Assembly (NCBI RefSeq): GCF_001434295.1
Contig: NZ_AZFA01000015.1
Location: 1-56,253 of the forward strand
Direction of reading: 5' to 3'
DNA from: Companilactobacillus versmoldensis DSM 14857 = KCTC 3814
Lineage (GTDB): Bacteria; Bacillota; Bacilli; Lactobacillales; Lactobacillaceae
Length of the DNA stretch: 56,253 nucleotides
A program made the translations under genes and the position numbers. Below, in pieces: positions 26,757 through 35,300 of the stretch. The notes beneath the pieces are model-generated. The model was not told the DNA's origin, searched no databases, and worked only from the letters and a program-made list of their open reading frames with translations. Every line of letters begins with the position of its first letter. The first letter of the stretch is position 1.

Positions 26757-27470
26757 ATGACTGAATTAACAGATAAATTAATGAAACAATTACATTTTGT
26801 CGGTAAAGCCGGCAGTCAATACATGCACCAACACAAGCAGCGCCTGACTGGTCAGCAACGGGTCTTGGCTATTTTGAACTTGGAAGATAACTTATCACAA
26901 AGCTATCTTCAAGAAGTCCTCGACCTGCGCCCTAGCTCACTGGCTGAACTCTTGAAAAAATTGGAAGATAAAGAACTCATCTCCCGTAAGGAGGATGCCA
27001 ACGACAAGCGGATCAAACGGATCACTTTGACAGACTCCGGACGTAAAGAAGTCAAAGACAACGCTGTTGGTGAAGCAAGCAGCACTACTGAAGGATTCTT
27101 TGCTGGATTGAGTGAATCTGAACAGCAATCACTTCACGATACCCTTGAGAAGGTTGCTTCTGGTTGGGATGAAGACTTCCAAAAACAAGCCAATAGCTTC
27201 GTTGATCCGATGGACCGTTTCCAAGCTATGCAAAAAGTCCGCAACCAAATGATCGAAAAATATGGCGATGACTTTGAGAACATGTCTGAAGACGATGCTC
27301 GTGCCTTTCGAAAAGAAATGCGCACTCAAATGAAAGCTATGGGTATGAGAATGCCCGGTCACGGACATGGTCATGGACCAATGTGCCACATGATGAATCA
27401 TGGTGGTTTTGGTGGTCCGATGGGACCTGGACGCCACGCCAATTTTAGATTCGAAGGCCGTTGCCACTAA
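26757..27470 (+). CDS. MarR-family regulator with His/Met/Gly-rich C-terminal tail
   Basis: A 237-residue regulator. The MarR winged helix covers about residues 15-145 (SYLQEVLDLRPSSLAELLKKLEDKELI, wing region DKRIKRITLT). It ends in an extra segment: an acidic stretch FENMSEDDAR and then a tail dense in His, Met, Gly and Cys (GHGHGHGP, MCHMMNHGG, final GRCH). Such a tail could bind Ni, Cu or Zn; this is inference. The ATG at 26757 is chosen over one 33 nt upstream because GAGG lies just before it. No exporter or ABC genes follow, although this subfamily often sits beside them. Confidence 0.82.
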   Translation: MTELTDKLMKQLHFVGKAGSQYMHQHKQRLTGQQRVLAILNLEDNLSQSYLQEVLDLRPSSLAELLKKLEDKELISRKEDANDKRIKRITLTDSGRKEVKDNAVGEASSTTEGFFAGLSESEQQSLHDTLEKVASGWDEDFQKQANSFVDPMDRFQAMQKVRNQMIEKYGDDFENMSEDDARAFRKEMRTQMKAMGMRMPGHGHGHGPMCHMMNHGGFGGPMGPGRHANFRFEGRCH

Positions 27471-27487
27471 AAAGTTTTCACTAAAAT

Positions 27488-27532
27488 AAAAATTGTCACC
27501 GATTCAAAAATGAATTGGTGACAATTTTTTTT
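27488..27532. terminator. bidirectional intrinsic terminator
   Basis: AATTGTCACC-ATTC with GAAT-GGTGACAATT, flanked by A and T runs. It is shared by the MarR gene (plus) and queT (minus). Confidence 0.87.
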
Positions 27533-27540
27533 GGAGAAAT

Positions 27541-28053
27541 TTACATTCTCATATTTGCAATGTCTAAACGTTTATTGACGACATACATGATTATGCCCCC
27601 GATGGCCATCGACAGGCCTTCGCCGATCGCAATTGAAGCATAATTGATCCAAAACGGTGTTTTGAAGGCAAGGTACAATTCACCGGCAACGGTGAACATC
27701 GAAAGTGCGAACAAAACACCCATGATAACAAACTTGACCTTCAAACTTTTGACGTACTTGACGATCCACAAGATAAACAATAAGAGCAGTAAGGTCGAAA
27801 TAGTCCCGATCGGTACGTCAAGCGCCCAAGTTGGCGACATAAAGTTAGACAAAAAAACACCAAGTGTCACACCCCAAATGTATCGTTTCTTAAACAGCAC
27901 AAGATAATTGAACATCTCGGAGATCCGGACCTGGACTGGTCCATAAGCGATCGGTTGGATGATCATCGTCACAGCCACATACATGGCAGCGATGATTGCT
28001 GTACTAACAATAGTTTGAACAGTGGAACTTGATGTTTTGGTTAAATTCTTCAT
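27541..28053 (-). CDS. queT: QueT-family queuosine precursor transporter
   Basis: A 170-residue membrane protein with five or six hydrophobic spans; it resembles QueT, the ECF-type substrate-binding subunit for queuosine precursors (preQ1/preQ0). The segment YGPVQVRISEMFNYLVLF (about residues 37-54) is a family hallmark. It needs the shared ECF energising module, which is not encoded here. The preQ1-II-type riboswitch in its leader supports the substrate assignment. Confidence 0.9.
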   Translation of the reverse strand: MKNLTKTSSSTVQTIVSTAIIAAMYVAVTMIIQPIAYGPVQVRISEMFNYLVLFKKRYIWGVTLGVFLSNFMSPTWALDVPIGTISTLLLLLFILWIVKYVKSLKVKFVIMGVLFALSMFTVAGELYLAFKTPFWINYASIAIGEGLSMAIGGIIMYVVNKRLDIANMRM

Positions 28054-28057
28054 TAAA

Positions 28058-28120
28058 AAGGCTCCTTTATAGCTTTTAGCTACTAATAACTACGATCAAA
28101 GGAAATAAGTATCGTAGTGA
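28058..28120 (-). promoter_or_regulatory. preQ1-II-type riboswitch upstream of queT
   Basis: On the minus strand, stem ACTACGAT/ATCGTAGT encloses a loop containing TTTCCTTTG. A small hairpin TAGCT-AAA-AGCTA follows, then AAAGGAG, the queT ribosome site. The loop TCCTTT pairs with AAAGGA as a pseudoknot that hides the ribosome site. This stem, hairpin and Shine-Dalgarno order matches preQ1-II riboswitches, so preQ1 would repress translation. Confidence 0.75.
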
Positions 28121-28143
28121 CGCATTACACATCTATTTATATC

Positions 28144-28878
28144 TTACTTGGCAGTCCAGCCGCCGTCAATCGGAATCACACTTCCGTGAATATAATCTGA
28201 TTGTTGACTGGCTAAAAAGAGCGTTAATTCGGCAACTTCTTTCGGTTCAGCCCAACGTCTAGCTGGAGTTTGTTCGGCCACCCATTGAGCCATTTTGGCA
28301 TCCCCTTCAAAGTCAGAGCCATTCATCGGCGTATTGATAGCACCAGGTGCAATACAGTTAGCCCGGACACCGTGTTCAGCAAAATCCAAGTCCAATTGTT
28401 TCGTCATCCCTACGACTGCGTGTTTGGCGGCTGTATATGCGATGCCGCCTCCACCAGCGACCATCCCAGCGATTGACGCCATGTTGACGAAGACACCATG
28501 ATGTTGCTTGATCATCGTTGGTAGAACAGATTTGACCATCATGAATTGGCTAGTCAGATCCGTCTGCAAAATATCGTTCCACTGATCCAACGAAGTGTCG
28601 CGAGCATCGCGATAATCGTCCAGTTTACCAGCAGTATTGCAAACCACATCGACCCTTTTATAAGTCGTTTCAATCAATTTAGTGATTTTTTCAAAAAGTT
28701 TTTCGTTGCTAACGTCAGCTGTGATGGGTTCAAAATTTTCATTCTCAAGCGGAATTTGATTCTTGTCGATGCCGATCACTTGAGCATGATTTTGTAAAAA
28801 TAATTTGGCTTGTTCCAAACCGATCCCCGATGCAGCACCGGTGACGATAACTACTTGATCGGTAAAATCTTCTGCCAT
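28144..28878 (-). CDS. short-chain dehydrogenase/reductase
   Basis: A 244-residue classical SDR, cytoplasmic NAD(P)H-dependent oxidoreductase. The cofactor loop is TGAASGIG (about 14-21), followed by NTAG (about 82-85), the catalytic Ser in NMASIAG, and YTAAK (about 153-157) with catalytic Tyr and Lys. Acidic residues after the second strand (GIDKNQ) suggest NAD(H) preference. The substrate is unknown. Its start overlaps the stop of the Tad2-like gene (TAATG), the third gene of a GT8 / Tad2-like / SDR operon. No terminator lies between it and the queT riboswitch. Confidence 0.87.
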   Translation of the reverse strand: MAEDFTDQVVIVTGAASGIGLEQAKLFLQNHAQVIGIDKNQIPLENENFEPITADVSNEKLFEKITKLIETTYKRVDVVCNTAGKLDDYRDARDTSLDQWNDILQTDLTSQFMMVKSVLPTMIKQHHGVFVNMASIAGMVAGGGGIAYTAAKHAVVGMTKQLDLDFAEHGVRANCIAPGAINTPMNGSDFEGDAKMAQWVAEQTPARRWAEPKEVAELTLFLASQQSDYIHGSVIPIDGGWTAK

Positions 28879-29102
28879 TATTTATTCACCAGCTCCCAGT
28901 CAGTCGCTAAAATATCACAGTCTGTTGGTGACCACATGCTGTATGCTTCGTCAGCTGTTTTGATCAAGAAATAAGGGTTCAAAACATCCCCATCGAATTT
29001 ATCTTCAGATTGAAGGACTACAAATAGTTCTGTTCCTTCCCATCCGGTCCGAACAGCTTTTTCGCCTTGTTTTAAATGCGGTAAAATTGCTTCAAAAGTC
29101 AT
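28878..29102 (-). CDS. DUF2829 / Thoeris anti-defence Tad2-like protein
   Basis: A 74-residue single-domain protein. It matches the DUF2829 pattern: MTFEAILPHLKQGEKAVR (start helix), then TGWEG, a central FVVLQ strand, PYFLIKTAD, and the ending DILATDWELV. Family knowledge: phage Tad2 proteins of this fold sequester the nucleotide signal of Thoeris defence, while many bacterial members have no known role. Here it sits 20 nt after a glycosyltransferase gene and overlaps an SDR gene, with no phage genes nearby. The ATG at 29102 has GGAGG 6 nt upstream; an upstream ATG lacks one. Confidence 0.78.
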   Translation of the reverse strand: MTFEAILPHLKQGEKAVRTGWEGTELFVVLQSEDKFDGDVLNPYFLIKTADEAYSMWSPTDCDILATDWELVNK

Positions 29103-29122
29103 AATATCCTCCATATTTATAC

Positions 29123-29971
29123 TCATTTGAGTTTATCACGTTGGCCTGAGCTTTTCATCAACTTCTTCACTCGATGAGCGTAATGCTTGTATAGACCTGA
29201 GTATCGGCCCGTGTATTCAGATTTCCATGGTTTATCGCGACCACAAAAGTGCAAGATAACCGTGTGTTCGATCACCCAATCGAGATTCCACTTTCCATCA
29301 CCAAGCAACAAATAAATTGCACTCATTCTGGCATCGTAATTGTAGACCTCATCAGGTATTTTAATGATCTCGTGACCATATAAAGCATTCAAGACATCTT
29401 GGTCTGGTAAAAATAGTGACAATTTTTTCTCCCGGATATAATTGAAAATATCGGTAGCCTTAACTGTCTGCCGGATCTGATCGAGATTCATCAACAAAAC
29501 GCCGGAATTAAAATAACTTTCAGCCTCATAGTTGCCCAAGCGCAAACGATTGAAATCCTCAGTCATGTTATTAGTCAAAGCGGCGTGACTGGCAGCTGCA
29601 TATAACTTGCTTTCCATTGGCATTTGATAGAGTTGCTTCAAATCATTGATCACCAACAAGTCGACATCCAGATACAAGATCCGCGAAACTTCTTTAGGTA
29701 GATATTTATGAGCCAACAAACGATAGTAGATTGTTTCTGGATAGCGGTCGTTGACTGGAGCGTTCTCGAAGATCTTCCCATCAACAATGATTGGATGGTA
29801 ATTGATCTGCAAACGTCGACAGAATTTCTCGATCTGCTCAGTGTCAGCTAGTTTCTCCTGTTGTAAAACATAAACATCCAAGCTCTTCGTGGGACTATTG
29901 ATAACGATCGAATAAAGACAAGTCAACAGTTGTTGACTGACCTTGTCGTTGATTGCAAAAAGTAAATTCAC
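29123..29971 (-). CDS. glycosyltransferase family 8
   Basis: A 282-residue retaining glycosyltransferase; the GT8 domain begins at residue 1 (MNLLFAINDKVSQQLLTCLYSI). The metal-binding DxD is in ILYLDVDLLV (about 98-107), and FNSGVLLMNL (about 153-162) and HFCGRDKPW (about 254) are typical. Sugar donor and acceptor are unknown; cell-wall or teichoic acid glycosylation is plausible. GTG start with GAGGTGG upstream. First gene of a three-gene operon. Confidence 0.88.
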   Translation of the reverse strand: MNLLFAINDKVSQQLLTCLYSIVINSPTKSLDVYVLQQEKLADTEQIEKFCRRLQINYHPIIVDGKIFENAPVNDRYPETIYYRLLAHKYLPKEVSRILYLDVDLLVINDLKQLYQMPMESKLYAAASHAALTNNMTEDFNRLRLGNYEAESYFNSGVLLMNLDQIRQTVKATDIFNYIREKKLSLFLPDQDVLNALYGHEIIKIPDEVYNYDARMSAIYLLLGDGKWNLDWVIEHTVILHFCGRDKPWKSEYTGRYSGLYKHYAHRVKKLMKSSGQRDKLK

Positions 29972-30074
29972 CAGACCACCTCACTGACTCTTTGATAAGA
30001 AAATTATATCACGGTCAGGTCTGCCGATATTTTTAACCAAATAGTATTTATCTGTGCTTTTTTCATTCGATTGG

Positions 30075-30080
30075 TATAAT
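30075..30080 (+). promoter_or_regulatory. -10 box of the deformylase-like gene
   Basis: A perfect TATAAT, 20 nt upstream of the ATG, in the 128-bp region between divergent genes. The -35 is poor. Confidence 0.5.
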
Positions 30081-30099
30081 TGTCCCACAGGAGATAAAT

Positions 30100-30510
30100 A
30101 TGGAAAAAACAATCAACAAAAACCGTCTAACCCTTGCAATACCATCAACACCAGCTACTAAATCAGATCACGATGTCATAACTGACCTACTTGACACCCT
30201 AGCTGCGCACAAAAAAGATTGCGTCGGCATGGCCGCCAATATGATCGGCGTCAGCAAAAATATTATTGCTGTCAATGTCGGTCTGGTCAATGTCCCGATG
30301 ATCAATCCCGTTATCACCAAAAAGTCGCAGCCCTATCAAGTTAAGGAAGGCTGCCTATCACTAGAGGGCGAAAAAGAAACGACTCGTTATAAAAATATCG
30401 AAGTCAGCTTTCAGGATCAAAATTTCAATTCCCATCAACAAAGTTTCAACGGCTTCATCGCCGAAATCATTCAACACGAGATCGACCACCTATCAGGCAT
30501 CTTGATCTAG
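30100..30510 (+). CDS. peptide deformylase-like protein
   Basis: A 136-residue member of the deformylase family, shorter than the housekeeping enzyme (about 185). Motif 2 EGCLS (about 86-90, metal Cys) and motif 3 QHEIDHLSG (about 124-132, metal His and catalytic Glu) are present. Motif 1, normally GLAAPQIG, reads GMAANMIG, replacing the catalytic Gln. It may therefore have altered or no deformylase activity. GGAG precedes the ATG. Its 3' end overlaps the convergent FMN reductase gene by 4 nt. Confidence 0.8.
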   Translation: MEKTINKNRLTLAIPSTPATKSDHDVITDLLDTLAAHKKDCVGMAANMIGVSKNIIAVNVGLVNVPMINPVITKKSQPYQVKEGCLSLEGEKETTRYKNIEVSFQDQNFNSHQQSFNGFIAEIIQHEIDHLSGILI

Positions 30511-31094
30511 CCTTGATAAGGATTTTCAGCCAGAACTTGCGTGTAAAAACCGATCTCGTCAAAAACTGATTTCAGCCGTTGTTCAAAATGGTCACTATTT
30601 TCAGCACCAGTGATCAACTTACCGTCGGTAGCAAAATTTTTGTCAGCATCCCAAAGCAAAGCTGGTGATGGCAAAACAATCATGTTGAGCATTTGTAAAA
30701 TCGGTACGATCGAAGCAGCAGCCACGATACCGCCATCGCTGAAATGCGAATAAGCCACCACATGGACCGGCTTGCGATTGACCTGAGGACCAACGAAATC
30801 GAGCGCATTTTTCAAAACACCAGTGATAGCTCGGTCATATTCTGGGGTCAAAATGACATAGCCGTCTTGCTGATCCAGATCATTTAACCAACTAGCTTCA
30901 GCAGAATTCAGATCGGTGATCTCATCTTCCAAGGGAGTTTGTGGATGATCATAGAGTGGTAACGGATAATCTTTTAGATCAAGCCAATTGAATTCAACAT
31001 CTCTGACTTGAATGTTGCTCTTTAAGTACTTAAAAATTTTTTCACCCAATGCTTTAGTTCTAGTTGAACCTAAGATCACACCAATTTTTACCAT
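30507..31094 (-). CDS. NADPH-dependent FMN reductase (flavodoxin fold)
   Basis: A 195-residue flavoprotein. The flavin-phosphate loop is GSTRTKALG (about residues 9-17), and TPEYDRAITGVLKNALDF (about 84-101) is the conserved TPEYN-type flavin contact. Members reduce FMN, quinones or azo dyes using NAD(P)H. It is transcribed toward the deformylase-like gene and overlaps it at the 3' ends. The ATG is preceded by GGAGG. Confidence 0.87.
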   Translation of the reverse strand: MVKIGVILGSTRTKALGEKIFKYLKSNIQVRDVEFNWLDLKDYPLPLYDHPQTPLEDEITDLNSAEASWLNDLDQQDGYVILTPEYDRAITGVLKNALDFVGPQVNRKPVHVVAYSHFSDGGIVAAASIVPILQMLNMIVLPSPALLWDADKNFATDGKLITGAENSDHFEQRLKSVFDEIGFYTQVLAENPYQG

Positions 31095-31238
31095 TTGAGT
31101 GCCTCCTGATATATTCCAAAATTATATTAAATAAATATTCCTTTTATATATTAAAGATAAATTTATTATTTAGCTAGGTCAATTGTTTTGCACTTTTAAT
31201 TAATTATTACTCAAATTTGAAATGAAGGTCTTAATTTT

Positions 31239-32258
31239 ATGGATAGACTGACCAAATATCTACTCAAGGAAAATTATCATCAAAACTTGTTCCGTCAACA
31301 AGAGATCTCAAAGTTGACCGCTTAGATCAAGTACTTATGGATCAATGTTGTCATCTATATTTTGATCACTGGGATCGAGTATTGGCTGGCTATTATTGGT
31401 CATTCACAAGCTTTGCGGGCTGATGCCTTAAACAATCTCTCAGGAGTCATATCGACTGGCGTTTTGATCATCGGTCTTCGAGAAGCGACTAATATCGACG
31501 ACGATGACATCATTGGTAAACACCTCCCTGTTCAAGGAGTCCGTAGTCAAAATACTTTACAGCTATCCCGTTTTCGATTGGAAACGATTTTTACTTTATT
31601 AACCAGTTTTATTATGGTGCTGATCTCACTACAGATCATCATTAGTGGAATCACTGGTTTATTCCATCTCGAAAACAACGTCACACCAAATCTACTTTCT
31701 GCCGTAGGTGCCTTTGTGGCAACTTTGATGATGCTAGTGGTCTACTTTATCAATCTTCGTTTTGGAAAAAAGCTTGAGAATGCTTCACTTTTGGCGGCAT
31801 CCAAAGATAGTTTAGGCGATGTGGTGACTAGTTTGGGGACGATGATCACGGTTTTGGTCTCCTTCTTCCTTCATTTGAACTGGCTTGATAGTACGGTCAG
31901 TATCGCAATCGGTTTATTTATTTTATGGCAAGGTCTGCAGGTCTTTCAGGAATGCACTTTAAATCTAGCTGACTACGTTGACCCGCAGTTGGAAGCCGAT
32001 ATGAAGAAGACCGTTGAAACGGTCAAACATGTCCATCAAGTGATGGATCTATCGAGTCGTTACAGTGGCAATCTGCTGATCGTTGATATTTTTATTATGG
32101 TAAATCCAAATGCCTCGATCTGGGAAATTTATAACGTCAATGAAAAGATTGAAAATCGGCTCCATCAGAAATTCAATACTTATGATGTCACGATTACGGT
32201 CATCCCTGACCCAACTGAATTAAAGAAAAAGCAAGCAAAAAAAGGTCCGTCAATTTAA
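31239..32258 (+). pseudogene. cation diffusion facilitator (CDF) exporter with early stop codon
   Basis: CDF proteins export Zn, Mn, Fe or Co in exchange for protons. From ATG 31239 the frame reads MDRLTKYLLKENYH and meets TAG at codon 29 (31323-31325). It then continues in frame through IKYLWINVVIYIL, the first span, to a normal end. Family motifs are intact: HSQALRADALNNLSG (about 58-72, the metal site in span 2), KDSLGDVVTS (span 5), and a C-terminal ferredoxin-like domain (about 240-330). A restart at a later TTG (31362) would cut into the first span. 338 residues without the stop, usual for the family. Confidence 0.8.
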
Positions 32259-32277
32259 TTGGCGGGCCTTTCGTTTT
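32239..32277. terminator. bidirectional intrinsic terminator
   Basis: AAAGGTCCGTCA with TGGCGGGCCTTT (G-U pairs) and flanking A and T runs. It overlaps the end of the CDF gene and ends the 1232-residue protein gene on the minus strand. Confidence 0.8.
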
Positions 32278-32313
32278 ATTGGAGTGGTAATTACAACAAC
32301 TTAGTACATGACT

Positions 32314-35300
32314 TTAAGCAAAACTGAGTGGATCATCTTTCGTCCAGAATCCGGTCGGCCGAATCTTGAAGTTATCAAGTCGGTCATCGATGTCGACGTA
32401 GAGATTCTTCTCAATTAGCTTGTCCTTTAGTAATGCTAAGACGGCTGCAGCAGCTGCGGCGATATCGAATCCGATAATACCAGTAGTCATCATTGCAAGT
32501 CCGATCATAATTGGTACGACGATACTTGCAATCAAGAGTCCGGCTTGAATTAGGATTGCGATACCAGCAACAGGTCCCATTATCAAACCTACAAATGGAA
32601 TAAATCCAAGTAGGACTAGTGGGATAATGATTGGTACAGTGATCAAAAGCACTAAGCTCATCCAGAATGGCCATGATAGGGCGATCAATAGCCCTGGAAT
32701 GAACAAGGTCATCATGGCAAGACCGACGATGATAGCAATGCCAAGAACTGGGATCGCTAAGTCCGTGAAGATCAACGCCATGAATCCGAAGCCAATAAAG
32801 AATAACAAGAACCTGAGTACTAGGAACATCGGCATTACCGCTACTAACAATAGGAAGAGGAGCACGGCTCCTACTAGCGCAATAATATTAAAGATTGGAT
32901 AGAGGATCAAGACGATCAATAGAATACCTAAGATCGTACTTACTGAACCTGCCGTGAAGATGAAGAAGATGGCCATCAGCGCTACCACAAGGATAGCAGC
33001 GACAATCACGAACAAGATCAACGGCAAGGCGAAGAATAGCAATGGCGATAACGTGAATAATAACAGGCCGATTCCGGCGAAGATACATGCGATAACGATA
33101 CCGATCAAAGCCAAAATTGGAACTAAGATTGGCAATAATCCGATAGCTAAAGCAACGATTCCGGCGAAAATCTGCAATGCTATTAAGGCGACAAACATTA
33201 CTATTGGAACAGCGATAGCTAAGATAACCACAATTCCGGTAACGATGATAGCTGGTAACCAGAGCAAGATACCGATAACGGAAAGAACCGTTACGATAGC
33301 ACCAGCTACGACAGCCAGGAAGGTAATTGGGATCGTGATCAAATTGACGATTGGAATCAAGTTAACGACTAATCCAATCAGAGCTGCTGCAATCGTAAAG
33401 ATAGCAGCTATAGGGAGGATAAACGGCGAAGCAAGGATCCCTAATGTCAACAACAAGATTGGCAAGGCAGTAACTGCAAAGACGACAGTGAAGACGACTA
33501 ATGCAATTGGGATCCAGATTGGCGCAGTTACGATGGCAATTATTGGCATCAAGATAGCCAAAACTGGCACGGCAATAATCGCTAAAATAATTGCTGCCAA
33601 GAGATCCGTCTTGTCATTCTTTTGAACGACCTTCCGTTTCAGAGCATCAGGAACATACTTTTTGTCGAGATAATCTTGATAAACTTGCGATTTTTTCATC
33701 AATTGCATGTTGATGGCTTTATCAAAATCACCTTTCCTCATTGAATCACCAAAGGATTTAAAGATTTGGGGTAGGTTCGATAAATACTTGTCAGTACTAC
33801 CAACAACAGGACGAGTATCTACAGTGAAGAGAAACTCGCTACCATCCATAGCAGATTTTAGGAATTTAAAGATCCGACCGGTTTTATCTGAGGAGGATGT
33901 ACCGTTCGATACCTGGTGTAAAATGTCAGGAATTGCTCCAAGCATCTGAGCTTTGTCGTCACTTGACGCATTTCCCATTTTTTTATAGAGGTCGCTTTGA
34001 ATCTTGTAAAACAAGTTTGCAGAATCTTTATTCCCACTATCATTAGTAGATTGACCAGCAGCACGGCTATTTGCAGCCTGTGCGATTGGTTCGACATTGC
34101 CGGATTGACCTGCATTGTGAGCAGCTAAAGAAGCAGAAGCCATCTGATCCACAGTCGTTTTAGGATTGTAGAAAGTCTTCGGCAACTCAGTCGCACCAGC
34201 AACATTCGTCGAAGCATCAACTTTCGTCACATTCAGGCGACCATTGATAGCCTTCCAAGCATCATTCGAGTTGAGCTTTTCAGAAGATGAAGCATCTTTA
34301 CCCTGCAAATAATCTTGATAAACTTGCGATTTGAGCAAATTATCAATATCCATAGCCCGATCAAAAGCATTGGCCGAAATGTTGGCACCGAATACTTTCA
34401 ATAACTTGGGCATATTTTGTTGCAGGATATTATCACTATTAGTATTAGCCGCACCATTCACAAACGTATTAGCAATGCGACCAGTCGAAAGACGAGTCTC
34501 AAAACTGAAAGTTTGTGCTTGTGTTGGGGCGTTACTAATATATGACCAGATCCAAGGTAAAGTCTTGACCACTTCGGCCTGCTCTTCAGCGTCAGCATTA
34601 GGAACCTTATTGGCAACATCCGTGCGGATGCTTTCAAAAGATTGATTGCTTTGGTAAGCCTTATTTTGATTTTGACCAGCTTGATTTTGATCAGCTAATG
34701 CTTGTTTCAAAGTTTCGTGAGGATCACTGGCTCTCCCATCAGGGGTTTGGATCACGTTTGAAACTGCCGCACCAGCTTGGACCTGTTGTTCAAGCGCAGC
34801 CTGCGGCTGAACTTGAGAACTTTCAGTGTGAGTAGTTGGTGTTGCTGGCGTCGTTGGTGTTGAGGCAGTTTCAGTCGCACCCGACTCCTGATTAGTTTGA
34901 GAACTAGTTTGTTGATTGTCAGTACCTGCTACTTGAACTTGTCTTCGAGAAGTAGGAGCAGCTTGAGCTGACGAAGCTTGTGGACTCGCCTGACCAGTGG
35001 ATGCTGATTTAGTCGTTGAGTCGGTTGAAGAAGTTGACGTCGAGTCAGTGCCATTTGCACCAGTCAAATTTTTCTCGGTCGCACCAGCAGTTGAATCTGT
35101 CGGTGTTTGTCCGGAGCCATTAGTCGTTGGTGTGCCAGAAATTCCCACTGTTGTGCGTGACATGACGGCCTGGCGTGCTTCGTCAAAGGTTGGCGTGTAG
35201 TTGTTTTGCGAACTACTCTGTTGCTGTTGTTGCTGCTGTTGCTGTTGGGTACGAGCTTGAGTAACGGTCTTGTAGCCAGTCGTTTGTCTGGTCGTGGTCG

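Noticed and set aside
29103-29126. Longer start of the Tad2-like protein (MSINMEDI)
   Set aside because: The upstream ATG lacks a ribosome site, and the next in-frame ATG sits exactly 6 nt after GGAGG.
32954-33625. Plus-strand 223-codon frame opposite the hydrophobic domain
   Set aside because: It is the antisense shadow of Ile/Val/Ala codons, giving a Lys/Thr/Ile/Asn-rich peptide. No ribosome site, and the minus-strand gene is well supported.
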